A stretch of DNA of 52,206 nt from the NCBI GenBank assembly GCA_024232855.1, contig JAAEPH010000034.1, positions 1 to 52,206 of the forward strand, in the 5' to 3' direction. The translations under genes were made by a program, and so were the position numbers. This DNA is from Gammaproteobacteria bacterium. GTDB taxonomy: Bacteria; Pseudomonadota; Gammaproteobacteria; GCA-001735895. The notes under the pieces were generated by a model. The model was not told the origin of the DNA, searched no databases, and worked only from the letters and a program-made list of their open reading frames with translations. Below, piece after piece: positions 16,930 to 25,411 of the stretch; within the stretch, counting starts at the first letter, position 1; every line of letters starts with the position of its first letter.

Positions 16930-18501
16930 ATGCCAAAACACGATTTAATTGAATGGGTCGACAGCAAGATCGACGATCTTTCCGACTGGCACCAGGTGAT
17001 CTTTGACCTTGGCGAGACCGCCTGGCGCGAATACCGCTCCTGTGACTGGTACGTGGACCTGCTGCGGGCGCAGGGATTCGATGTCGAACAGGGTAGCGCA
17101 GGCATGCCGACCGCCTTTTGCGCCGAGTGGCGCAACGGCGATGGACCCACCATCGCCGGTTACGCCGAATACGACGCGGTACCGGGAAACTGCCAGGCGG
17201 CGGATACCCGGCAACGCCCGCGCGATGGCCTCAGCGTTCACGCGGGCGGTCATACCGACCCGCATTCGGCGCTTGGCATTTCCGCGCTTGGTGGCTTTCT
17301 CGCCGCTAAAGCGATGATGCAGCGGCACGATATAAAGGGGCGCCTCAAGTTCTTTGGCGAACCCGCGGAAAAAGTACGCGGTTCTAAACCCGTCCATGCG
17401 GCCAGGGGCTATTACGACGATCTGGATGCGGCAATCAGCTTTCATCCTTTTTACATGCTGCCGCTGTGTAACACCACGCGATGGGACACGCATTGCGGGG
17501 TTGCCTACGCGATGATTTACAGCTTCGAATGCGACGCGCCGCAAACCTGGCTCGGCCAGGCCAGCGAAAACGATAGCCCGATCGCCGCCGCGCATGCGTC
17601 GGCACGCGCCCCCGGCGCCAACGATGCGCTGCTGCAAATGTACCAGACATCGAAGTCGCTCAAGGAACACATGGTGGCGGCCGGCTGCGGCTGGTCGATG
17701 AACGAATGTATTCTCACCGCGGGCCAGGCAACGGCGGATAACCTGCCGGCGCAACTCGCGCAGATCCAGTATGTTATGCGCGTCCCGACCATCGAGATGG
17801 CCGAGCGCATTACCGGCGTTCTTGATCAGAATGCCACCGCCGCCGCATCGATCAGCCATTGCGGTTGGCGCCGTGACTGGGTCAGCAAGTCGCGCCACGG
17901 CCTCGCCAATCATGCACTGGCACAAGCTACCTACGATAATTTAGGCCTGGTGGGGGCACCGAAATTCAACCACGGCGGCGCACTCGAAAAGGCCCGCGAA
18001 ATCCAGCGTAATCTAGGCCTGGAACCCATGGATGAACCCTATCTCGCCGAAACCGAAAAATTGATCAGCCCGCAGCAAGCCGAAATCGAGCTGCGCCGGG
18101 AACTGCCCGAGTGGCAGCAACACTTTACCTCGGACGACTATACCGAGTACTGCTGGCACGCACCCACGGTCAGGCTATACGTCGCGCGCCCTACGCTGGC
18201 ATCGCCGCAGGCGGGCTACAAGTACCCGGCGTGGGCGATGAATGCGCTCGGCGGTATCCGTGAAACTATCGAACCGATGATTGGTTGCGCGGCCAAAACC
18301 GTCGGCTGCACGATTTTAGACCTGCTGACAAGCCCGGAATTGTTACAGACGGCTATCGATGAGTTCGAGGAGCGTACCGGCGGGGGCATCGGCGGCGGCA
18401 ACTGGCAGCCCCCGCTATGTGACTACGAGCCGCCGATTCATTTCCGCTGGCCGGAGTACGTGACCACCGAGCGCGGACATGACTGGTGGATTCCGAAGTA
18501 A
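16930..18501 (+). CDS. M20-family amidohydrolase, AbgB-like
   Basis: A 523-residue zinc-dependent amidohydrolase of the M20 peptidase group, closest by pattern to the aminobenzoyl-glutamate utilisation subunit AbgB. The motifs GYAEYDAVPG (78-87), HAGGHTDPHSALG (104-116), FFGEPAEKVRGSK (141-153) and AISFHP (168-173) give candidate metal ligands D82, H108, E147 and H172. The family removes acyl or aryl groups from amino acids. AbgB normally works with AbgA and the transporter AbgT, none of which are seen here. The C-terminal half is longer than in simple aminoacylases, as in AbgB. It is separated by a hairpin from the convergent small gene downstream. Confidence 0.85.
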   Translation: MPKHDLIEWVDSKIDDLSDWHQVIFDLGETAWREYRSCDWYVDLLRAQGFDVEQGSAGMPTAFCAEWRNGDGPTIAGYAEYDAVPGNCQAADTRQRPRDGLSVHAGGHTDPHSALGISALGGFLAAKAMMQRHDIKGRLKFFGEPAEKVRGSKPVHAARGYYDDLDAAISFHPFYMLPLCNTTRWDTHCGVAYAMIYSFECDAPQTWLGQASENDSPIAAAHASARAPGANDALLQMYQTSKSLKEHMVAAGCGWSMNECILTAGQATADNLPAQLAQIQYVMRVPTIEMAERITGVLDQNATAAASISHCGWRRDWVSKSRHGLANHALAQATYDNLGLVGAPKFNHGGALEKAREIQRNLGLEPMDEPYLAETEKLISPQQAEIELRRELPEWQQHFTSDDYTEYCWHAPTVRLYVARPTLASPQAGYKYPAWAMNALGGIRETIEPMIGCAAKTVGCTILDLLTSPELLQTAIDEFEERTGGGIGGGNWQPPLCDYEPPIHFRWPEYVTTERGHDWWIPK

Positions 18502-18507
18502 TACGCC

Positions 18508-18535
18508 ATCAAAAAGGATCAGTGCCCCTTTTGAT
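18508..18535. terminator. Bidirectional hairpin between convergent genes
   Basis: ATCAAAAAGG and CCCCTTTTGAT form a stem with one bulge around a short loop, directly after the amidohydrolase stop and ending at the stop of the opposing gene. A-rich and T-rich stem sides could serve both directions. Likely terminator, not proven. Confidence 0.55.
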
Positions 18536-18966
18536 CACCTGAAGATTTCTCCGGTGACGGCATTGACGTAGATACGATCGTTATTGCTGCCGCCACCGCA
18601 GTAGGTATAGTAAACAGGGCTGGGTTTGTGGGCGGCCGACCTCCACCACCCTCCTATATCCCTGAAGCCACTGAGTTTACAGGTACCGGAATCGACCAGT
18701 TTTGCGGAAACCCACGCGAAAGTGTTTCGATACTTTGGCAGATCGTCCGATGATTTCATTGCCTCGAGAATTCGGGAACTGACGGCTATGTTTTCTCCGG
18801 CGGGCGGTTTGGCAGGCAGCCCTTCGGCGACCCGCGTCGACGGCAGGGTATCGAATTCCAGGTCGACCAAGAAATAGCGCTGCAGGGCACTGGGTGGGGA
18901 TTCCGATGGATTGACGACGACACTGCCACCACCATCCTCCGAGAGCACCGGATTAATCGGACTCAC
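18535..18966 (-). CDS. Hypothetical protein, possibly missing its signal peptide
   Basis: A 143-residue protein I do not recognise. It ends in YVNAVTGEIFR, with GSNNDRIYVNAVTGE resembling the C-terminus of small secreted proteins that contact processed peptides, but no family can be named. It has several Cys (CKLSG, YCGGG) and no membrane helix. The only start is GTG 18966. The frame is open 16 codons further upstream (HPACGVSFAVSP...) without ATG, GTG or TTG, and this resembles a signal-peptide or lipoprotein cleavage region whose beginning has been lost or shifted. The residue composition looks protein-like, so I keep it as a gene of uncertain integrity. Confidence 0.45.
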   Translation of the reverse strand: MSPINPVLSEDGGGSVVVNPSESPPSALQRYFLVDLEFDTLPSTRVAEGLPAKPPAGENIAVSSRILEAMKSSDDLPKYRNTFAWVSAKLVDSGTCKLSGFRDIGGWWRSAAHKPSPVYYTYCGGGSNNDRIYVNAVTGEIFR

Positions 18967-19149
18967 GGCGAAGGAAACCCCGCATGCTGGATGGCTCGAA
19001 TTACGGGGGTGCGGTCAATGTAACTGTACTTGTGCCGATTCATGATATAAATACGGGTTCTGATGAGGCAGGAGGTCCTGTCACGGTAGCGGCAATCTAA
19101 TTTCAATACCTCACTGTCAACTTTCAGCGACCTTTTTTTGGGTAGCATT

Positions 19150-20514
19150 ATGAACAACCATTTAATTCAGAAATACAACATACCGGGCCCGCGTTATACA
19201 AGCTACCCGACGGTTCCGTACTGGGATGCGGGGTCAATTACTGTAGACAGGTGGAAAGATACGGCTGTTCGGGCGTTCGAAGAAAGTAATTTAACTGAGG
19301 GTATCAGCTTATATATTCACCTGCCGTTTTGCGAAAGCCTGTGCACATTCTGTGGTTGTCACAAACGTATTACCAAAAGGCACAGCGTGGAATCTCCATA
19401 CATCGATGCCGTCTTGAGTGAATGGAAGACATACCGCAATTTATTCGACGAAACTCCGAGGATTAAGGAGTTACACCTTGGGGGAGGTACCCCAACATTC
19501 TTTAGCCCTGATCATCTGAAAATGTTGATTGATGGAATTATGGAACATTCACCGATAACAGAAGAACATGAGTTCGGTTTTGAGGCGCACCCTAACAGTA
19601 CAACTCGGGAACACCTCAAAACATTATATGAATCAGGGTTCAGAAGGTGCAGTTTTGGAGTTCAGGACTACAACCCCTTGGTGCAAAAAACAATAAACCG
19701 AATTCAAAGTTACGAAAAGGTCAGGCAGGTAACCGAATGGGCTAGAGAGACAGGTTATACCTCGGTAAGTCATGATTTGATCTTTGGATTGCCGCATCAA
19801 ACACTGGAAAATGTAGCTGATACAATTTGTAAAACAAATGAAATTGCCCCGGATAGATTGGCATTTTACAGCTACGCGCATGTTCCCTGGATAAAAGGTA
19901 CCGGCCAACGTGGATTTAGCGAGGAGGACCTGCCCAGGAATGAAACTAAAAGAGCGCTGTACGAAACGGGTAAGAAACTGTTTTCAGAATTTGGTTATGA
20001 GGAAATTGGCATGGACCATTTCGCGTTGCAGTCTGATTCCTTGTATCAATCATTACTAAGCAAGAAATTACATCGTAATTTTATGGGATATACCGCGAGT
20101 AAAACCCAACTGATGATCGGATTGGGCATGTCGGCGATTAGCGATTCCTGGTACGCTTTTGCACAAAATGAAAAAACAGTTCCTGAATATGAAGCACGCG
20201 CTAATAGCGGCGAGCTTCCGGTATTTCGAGGTCACTTACTAACCAATGAGGATCGTATTGTACGGCAACATATTTTAAATATTATGTGTCATTTTGAGAC
20301 GACGTGGGAACGGCCGGATAACCAGTTTCCAGAGTTGGAAGACTGCCTTCAAAGGTTGACGGAAATGGAGGCCGATGGGTTGGTGGGACTGAGTGAAAAT
20401 AAGTTGGTTGTTCCGGAACACGCCAGGCCCTTTGTTAGAAATTTATGCATGGCATTTGATTTGCGATTGTTGCGCGATGCACCGGATGCCAGGATTTTTT
20501 CGATGACAATATAG
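19150..20514 (+). CDS. hemN: Oxygen-independent coproporphyrinogen III oxidase
   Basis: A 454-residue radical-SAM enzyme that converts coproporphyrinogen III to protoporphyrinogen IX without oxygen, in heme synthesis. The N-terminus KYNIPGPRYTSYPT is characteristic of HemN proper rather than HemW. The cluster motif CESLCTFCGC gives C61, C65 and C68 for the 4Fe-4S cluster plus C70, as in E. coli HemN. LHLGGGTPTF is the SAM-binding GGGTP block, and the C-terminal domain contains IGMDHFAL and HRNFMGYT. ATG 19150 matches the family N-terminus. The gene is noticeably richer in A+T than its neighbours, and its GPRYTSYPTVPYWD opening resembles the form I associate with Bacteroidota HemN; acquisition by transfer is inferred. 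It is followed by a palindromic repeat and tRNA-Arg. Confidence 0.93.
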   Translation: MNNHLIQKYNIPGPRYTSYPTVPYWDAGSITVDRWKDTAVRAFEESNLTEGISLYIHLPFCESLCTFCGCHKRITKRHSVESPYIDAVLSEWKTYRNLFDETPRIKELHLGGGTPTFFSPDHLKMLIDGIMEHSPITEEHEFGFEAHPNSTTREHLKTLYESGFRRCSFGVQDYNPLVQKTINRIQSYEKVRQVTEWARETGYTSVSHDLIFGLPHQTLENVADTICKTNEIAPDRLAFYSYAHVPWIKGTGQRGFSEEDLPRNETKRALYETGKKLFSEFGYEEIGMDHFALQSDSLYQSLLSKKLHRNFMGYTASKTQLMIGLGMSAISDSWYAFAQNEKTVPEYEARANSGELPVFRGHLLTNEDRIVRQHILNIMCHFETTWERPDNQFPELEDCLQRLTEMEADGLVGLSENKLVVPEHARPFVRNLCMAFDLRLLRDAPDARIFSMTI

Positions 20515-20530
20515 GCGCGCCGGAGATATC

Positions 20531-20593
20531 TAACCCGAAAATTTCATAAATATGCGCGAAGATCGCGCACGGTTTATGAAATTTTCAGGTTAA
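20531..20593. repeat. Long imperfect palindrome (repeat copy A)
   Basis: A hairpin of about 60 bases: a perfect 14-base arm, GAAAATTTCATAAA, pairs with TTTATGAAATTTTC, and an inner TGCGCG pairs with CGCGCA around the loop AAGAT. Its first 40 bases (20534-20573) match 52066-52105 at 36 of 40 positions, so this is a dispersed repeat rather than a local accident. It lies just after hemN, but has no T tract, so terminator function is uncertain. Confidence 0.85.
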
Positions 20594-20739
20594 TATTTTT
20601 TTGATGCAATTACCGGAAATATGGCACTCCTGCCCTCTTCTCTATAAAATCCCCGTTTCAGGTTATTTTGTCGAAAATTCCGTATAAATTTCCATACGAG
20701 CGACACCTGAATTACCTGAGTTATTGATTTACAAACGAT

Positions 20740-20816
20740 GTCCCCGTGGCACAACTGGATAGCGCGACGCCCTCCTAAGGCGTAGGTTGCAGGTTCGATT
20801 CCTGCCGGGGACGCCA
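20740..20816 (+). tRNA. tRNA-Arg (anticodon CCT)
   Basis: The acceptor stem GTCCCCG pairs with CGGGGAC, followed by discriminator G and an encoded CCA. The anticodon loop CTCCTAA gives anticodon CCT, reading AGG. The T arm has the standard GGTTCGATTCC. Total length 77 bases. tRNA-Arg genes are frequent integration sites, and the surrounding 18.5-23.7 kb is irregular, but I see no integrase or repeated tRNA 3' end. Confidence 0.96.
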
Positions 20817-20863
20817 TCAACTTCACAGATATCGTAAGCCGATTTCCACCGATTAAGCTGACT

Positions 20864-22211
20864 ATGGATCCTTTTCGACAATATCTCGACAAGAAAGAGA
20901 AGCTGATTTCCGAATATGCCAGCGGTAAGGTTGCATTCCGTCTCCATAAAACCACGATGACAAATCTGTTTCGTTACGGCGGAAATGATGCACGTGATCG
21001 TTCCGGTCTACGGGTAGACGAATTTAACCAGGTGATAGGAATTGACCCCGAGACGGCCACCATTGACGTCGAAGGCATGACTACCATCGAAACCGTGCTA
21101 CAGGCAACACTGCGTCACAACCTGTTGCCGAAAATTTCACCCGAGCTTAAACATATCACTATAGGCGGTGCAATTGTCGGTATCGGTATTGAATCTAGTT
21201 GCTTTCTGCATGGTTTTTTACACGACAGCCTGATACAGGCAGAAGTATTATTACCCGGCGGAGAGACGGTCATATGTACCGCCGACAACGAATATGCGGA
21301 CCTTTTCCACGCATTACCCAACTCCTTTGGCACTCTCGGATATGTGTTGCGAGCGACCCTGAGCCTGATGCATGCGACACAGTATGTGCGCCTTACCAAT
21401 AGCAACCATGAAAACGTCTCACATTATCTCGAAAGTTTTGAGGCACACATGGATCAGCCTGAAGGAGTTTTTCTGGAAGGCCTGTTTTACAACCGGAAAG
21501 AACTTTACCTTACCTCGGGAAAGTTTATTGAGAATGCGAGGAATCCCGTCAATATTTACCGGGGCGACCCTTTTTACTTAAAGTCCCGCACCGCCACGCA
21601 ACTCGATATGAACACCGACGACTATATCTTTCGTTTCGATCCCGATTGGTTCTGGAATGTCCCCGATCATGGTGTTTACAATATTTTTCGCCAACTCAGC
21701 CCCAGGCGCTTTAGAAATTCCAGCTTCTATACCCATTACACGCGCCTCAAACGAGGTTTATGCGATTTGCTTGGCATTCGCAATCCGACCGAGGAGGAAT
21801 TGATTCAGGATTGGGTCATTCCGTGGCATCGCGCCGAAGAATTTATCGATTTCATCCTCGACAACATTGATATTCAGGGTCAACCCTGGGTTGCCCTGCC
21901 GATCGTGCCTAAAACCCGGGCTACTCTCTACCCTCTCCTACCCTCTCGAAGTGGGTCAGCGATACATGAATATCGGCTGTTATTGTTTTGTCGACAAACC
22001 CGATCAGCAACGGGACTACCACTACACCCGGATTCTGGACCAACTGTGTTTTGAAATGGGTGGTGTAAAGATGCTGTATTCCTCGACATTTTTATCGCAG
22101 GAGCAGTTCGACAAAATTTACGCGGGAAACGAGTACAAGGCGCTGAAACAGAAATATGACCCTGATTCGGCTGCCTTAACGCTATACCAGAAATGCGCCT
22201 ACAGGCAGTAA
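20864..22211 (+). pseudogene. FAD-binding oxidoreductase, TmsA/BfaA-like, frameshifted
   Basis: An FAD_binding_4 (VAO-type) oxidoreductase related to DHCR24, UfaA1 and the TmsA/BfaA reductase of 10-methyl fatty acid synthesis. Motifs are DVEGMTTIETVLQATL, then ELKHITIGGAIVGIGIESS and LFHALPNSFGTLGYVLRA. The reading frame is intact to about residue 360 (ALPIVPKTRATLYPL), then continues in another frame as LEVGQRYMNIGCYCFVD to a normal C-terminus at 22211. The cause is a perfect 10-base tandem duplication; removing one copy restores a single frame of about 445 residues. In the present sequence the first frame ends at 22054. It lies tail to tail with a Cfa-type methyltransferase gene that would be its partner (TmsB). 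Either a recent inactivation or an assembly error. Confidence 0.85.
21928..21947. repeat. 10-base tandem duplication causing the frameshift
   Basis: CTACCCTCTC occurs twice in immediate succession. Deleting one copy joins ATLYPL to EVGQRYMNIG in one frame, so the duplication explains the break exactly. The unit length of 10 is not a multiple of three, hence the shift. Confidence 0.9.
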
Positions 22212-22298
22212 CCAATATTCCGCGCCAGGGCTGGCGACCGAGCAATCGACCGCTTTCGTCACAGGATTACCGAGGAATCAGGTTCGAGCGTGGATCGA

Positions 22299-23677
22299 TC
22301 AGGCACCGGCCAGTTCGCGCTCTTCCTGGTGCTTCAATTTTTGTGCCCGCTTGTGATAAAGGTGCTTGCGTGACCAGGGTACCTGGTTGTTATTGGCACC
22401 AGAAAACACTACCTGGAACAACTGCAACTCACCGACGTTAAAAGCCGCGATCGAGCCGGCCAGGTAAAGACGCCAGGTTTTGACGAAGGATTCATCCATC
22501 AACGCCAGCACTTCTTCGCTGTGCGCCTCGTAGCGCTCGAGCCAGTGTTGCAGCGTCAGCGAATAATGCAGGCGCAGGTTTTCGACATCGAGCACCGAAA
22601 GGTGGTTGGGTTCGAAAACCTGCATCATTTCCATCAGGCTCGGCGGATAGGCGCCGGGAAACACGCGCCGCTCGACCCAGGCGTTCATCGGCGCCGGACG
22701 GTTGCGGCCGATACTGTGAATCATCCCGCGTCCCTCGGGCCTGAGGCACCGATCGACGACGCGGCCCAGCGTAAGGAAATCCATCTTGCCGACGTGTTCG
22801 AGCATGCCCACCGATACAAAGGCATCGTACTCACCGCTGATATTGCGATAATCGTCCAGCACGTACTCGACCCGCGCGGATAATCCCTCGCGCTGCGCAC
22901 GCTCACGCGCATAAGCCACCTGCTCGCGGGAAATGTTGTAGGCGGTTACCCTGACGGCGTAATGTTTCCCCATGAACAGCGCCAGCCCGCCCCAGCCGCA
23001 GCCCGCTTCGACAACCCGATCGCCCGCCTTGAGTTCGAGCTTGCGGCAAACGTGGTGCAGCTTGGCGACCTGCGCCTGCTCCAGCGTCATTGCCTCATCG
23101 GGAAAATAGGCGCAGGTGTATTGCATCTCCGCCCGGTCGAGCCAGAGGCGGTAAAAGTCGTTACCGATGTCGTAGTGATGGTAAATATTGTCCCTGGCCT
23201 TGTCGCGGGAATTGGCGATACGGCGGTGCCCCAGCCACAACACCAGCTTGCGCAGCAAGCCCTGTTCGACCTCGTGTTCGAGGTTCGAATAAATAATTTC
23301 CATGAACTTGACCAGGTCGCCGGCAATCGAGACCTGCCCGCTGGCGTAGAGATCACCAAAATAGAGTCGGGGTTCATGATCGTTTTGAACATGGCGCCGC
23401 GGCTGTGATACTGCAGCCTGACGACCGGCTGTGACCGTGGCGAGGTTACCTCGACCCCATCCCACAGTTTCAGCACGATCGGGGGATTACCGACGACCGC
23501 CATCATTTTTTTAGCAATCCAGCGATCCAGCGGCGTCACTAACTGATCGGAATTGGCGATATTTGCCGACATGTCCGGCAAATCCATAGCGGGTACTTCC
23601 GAGTCGATGCCGCGCCTTGTCACATCGTTTGACCGGTGTGCGGCGATTTCCTTATCAAGGTTTATATTCGCACTCAT
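22299..23677 (-). pseudogene. Cyclopropane-fatty-acid-synthase-like methyltransferase (TmsB-like), frameshifted
   Basis: A SAM-dependent fatty-acyl-phospholipid methyltransferase of the Cfa family. The N-terminal part (MSANINLDKEIAAH..., from 23677) runs to MFKTIMNPD, then the protein continues in another frame as LYFGDLYASGQVSIAGDLV. The methyltransferase core has DNIYHHYDIGNDFYRLWLD, then VVEAGCGWGGLALFMG (SAM binding), and SVGMLEHVGKMDF. One base (a C) inserted near 23365, giving NPD-LYFGD, would make a single 459-residue frame, which is divisible by three. The 388-residue frame from 23465 lacks the proper N-terminus. Beside a TmsA-like flavoprotein, it is better read as a 10-methyl or related branched fatty acid enzyme than as plain Cfa. 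Both genes being broken argues for decay of the pathway, or for sequence error. Confidence 0.85.
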
Positions 23678-23735
23678 AGCATTTACCTACTTCAAGTGTT
23701 CACACAGCGCCTAGATTAATAAAATTTCCTGCAAT

Positions 23736-24074
23736 TTACAAAGCCGAGGAGCCCGATTCACCGGTTCGGATCCTGACCACGTTTTCCAGGCTGGTGACAA
23801 ATATTTTTCCGTCGCCGATCTTGCCGGTTCGCGCCGACTCGATAATCGTATCGATGACCTGGTCCAGCAGGTCGTCATCGATGGCAATCTCTATCTTTAC
23901 CTTGGGGATGTAATCAACCACGTACTCGGCGCCCCGGTACAGTTCGGTATGGCCCTTCTGGCGACCGAAACCCTTGACTTCATAAACCGTCAGGCCGTTG
24001 ATTCCGATATCCGATAAAGCGCTGCGAACGTCGTCCAGCCGGAAAGGCTTGATCACTGCACTGACTATTTTCAC
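23736..24074 (-). CDS. glnB: Nitrogen regulatory P-II protein
   Basis: A 112-residue P-II signal protein. The T-loop contains GAEYVVDYIPKVK with the tyrosine that is uridylylated in response to glutamine, and the B and C loops TGKIGDGKIFV and IRTGE bind ATP/ADP and 2-oxoglutarate. P-II controls glutamine synthetase adenylylation through GlnE (encoded at 47.7 kb in this window) and often the ammonium channel. GlnB and GlnK cannot be separated by sequence alone; no amtB is adjacent, which favours GlnB slightly. The GTG start overlaps the rlmD stop by four bases, so the two are translationally coupled, an unusual pairing. Confidence 0.9.
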   Translation of the reverse strand: MKIVSAVIKPFRLDDVRSALSDIGINGLTVYEVKGFGRQKGHTELYRGAEYVVDYIPKVKIEIAIDDDLLDQVIDTIIESARTGKIGDGKIFVTSLENVVRIRTGESGSSAL

Positions 24075-25411
24075 GTAGACCCCCGTGATTGATTCTCAAA
24101 TACCGCCATCGCCTCGACGTGGGCGGTTTGCGGGAACATATCCATGATACCGAGTTGCGACATGCGGTATCCCCGGGCGCAAATAATAGCAGCATCGCGC
24201 ACCAGACTGGAAGGCTGACAGGAGACGTAAAGGATGCGCGCCGCGCCAAAGGCGCCGATCAACTGCGCCATTTCGAGTGCACCCGAGCGCGGCGGATCGA
24301 GCAAGATGCGGTCATAGCGCTGCCGCATCCAGTCGTCCCCGGGGCCGGGCTGGTCCAGGTCGGCGCAGAAATAATCGGTATTGTCGATGTTGTTGGCGAG
24401 CGCGGAGGCGCGAGCGCGCGTCAGCATCGGCTGGTCTACCTCGACACCGGTCACCCGCTGACAGCGTTGCGCCATCGGCAGCGTGAAGTTACCGAGCCCG
24501 CAGAACAGATCGAGCACGCGGTCCCCGGATTGCAGGTCCAGTAGCTCGAGTGCCTGCGCCACCATCTGCTGATTGATTTGACTGTTTACCTGCACGAAAT
24601 CGAGCGCATTGAAGGCGATACGGATATCGTCGCCACCGGCGGGTTGCAGGTAGAGCTCGGGCGGCCCCGGGGAAAGCGCCTGTACGCTATCGGGCCCGCC
24701 CGACTGCAACATGATATGAAAGTTATGGGCCTCGGCAAATTCGAGCAACAAGGCCCGGTCATGCTCGCTCAATGGTTGCAAATGGCGAAACACCAGCTGC
24801 ACCTGTTTAGCATCGGCGGCCACCTCGATCTGCGGTATCTGCGCACGCGCCTCGAGCCGGCCGATCAGGTCGGAGAGCGCTTCGAGTTCATGCCCGACTT
24901 CCGGCAACAACACCTCGCAGCAGCGCATGTCGGCGATAAACGGCGTGTTACGCTCGCGGAAACCAACCAGCACGCGACCCTTCTTGTCGACATATTTGAC
25001 TCCGAGTCGAGCCTTGCGGCGATATCCCCAGGCGTCAGCACGTAACGGCGGCAATATTTGTTCCGGCACGAGTCCGGCATGGGACATCATCTCCAGTAAT
25101 GTCTGCTGCTTCATCGCCACCTGGTCGTCGTTGTCGAGATGCTGCAGGCTGCAACCCCCGCAGACCTGGAACGCCTCGCAGCGCGGGCTGACGCGTTGCG
25201 GTGACGGCTCAATCACCTCGATGGTGGTGGCCTGGTCAAAATTGCGATTACTTTTCAGTACCTGGATACGAACGGTCTCGCCCTGCAATGCGCCAAACAC
25301 GAAAACCGTCTTGCCGTTGACGTGCGCGATGCCGCGTCCCTCGTGCGACATCGACTCGATGGTAACCTGCCGTGGTTCGGGCAGCTTGCGGCGGCGTCGA
25401 TGTTTAGACAT
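24071..25411 (-). CDS. rlmD: 23S rRNA (uracil-1939-C5)-methyltransferase
   Basis: A 446-residue enzyme of the RumA/TrmA family that methylates U1939 of 23S rRNA. An N-terminal TRAM domain (RQVTIESMSHEGRGIAHVNG) is followed by the 4Fe-4S cluster cysteines CEAFQVCGGC and a later MRCCEV. The methyltransferase half has LDLFCGLGNFTLPMA (SAM binding), ILLDPPRSGA, and the catalytic VSCQPSSLVRD with its cysteine. Length and domain order are normal. It overlaps both neighbours: four bases with glnB and eight with the exonuclease. The gene order barA-cysM-rlmD is conserved in gammaproteobacteria; relA, often next, is missing. Confidence 0.93.
   Translation of the reverse strand: MSKHRRRRKLPEPRQVTIESMSHEGRGIAHVNGKTVFVFGALQGETVRIQVLKSNRNFDQATTIEVIEPSPQRVSPRCEAFQVCGGCSLQHLDNDDQVAMKQQTLLEMMSHAGLVPEQILPPLRADAWGYRRKARLGVKYVDKKGRVLVGFRERNTPFIADMRCCEVLLPEVGHELEALSDLIGRLEARAQIPQIEVAADAKQVQLVFRHLQPLSEHDRALLLEFAEAHNFHIMLQSGGPDSVQALSPGPPELYLQPAGGDDIRIAFNALDFVQVNSQINQQMVAQALELLDLQSGDRVLDLFCGLGNFTLPMAQRCQRVTGVEVDQPMLTRARASALANNIDNTDYFCADLDQPGPGDDWMRQRYDRILLDPPRSGALEMAQLIGAFGAARILYVSCQPSSLVRDAAIICARGYRMSQLGIMDMFPQTAHVEAMAVFENQSRGST

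Noticed and set aside
20531-20593. Simple Rho-independent terminator after hemN
   Set aside because: The hairpin lacks a T tract and has a near-identical relative 31 kb away, so a dispersed repeat is the better reading.
20740-23700. Genomic island integrated at tRNA-Arg
   Set aside because: No integrase, no duplicated tRNA 3' end and no mobility genes seen; composition differs only at hemN, which lies on the other side of the tRNA.
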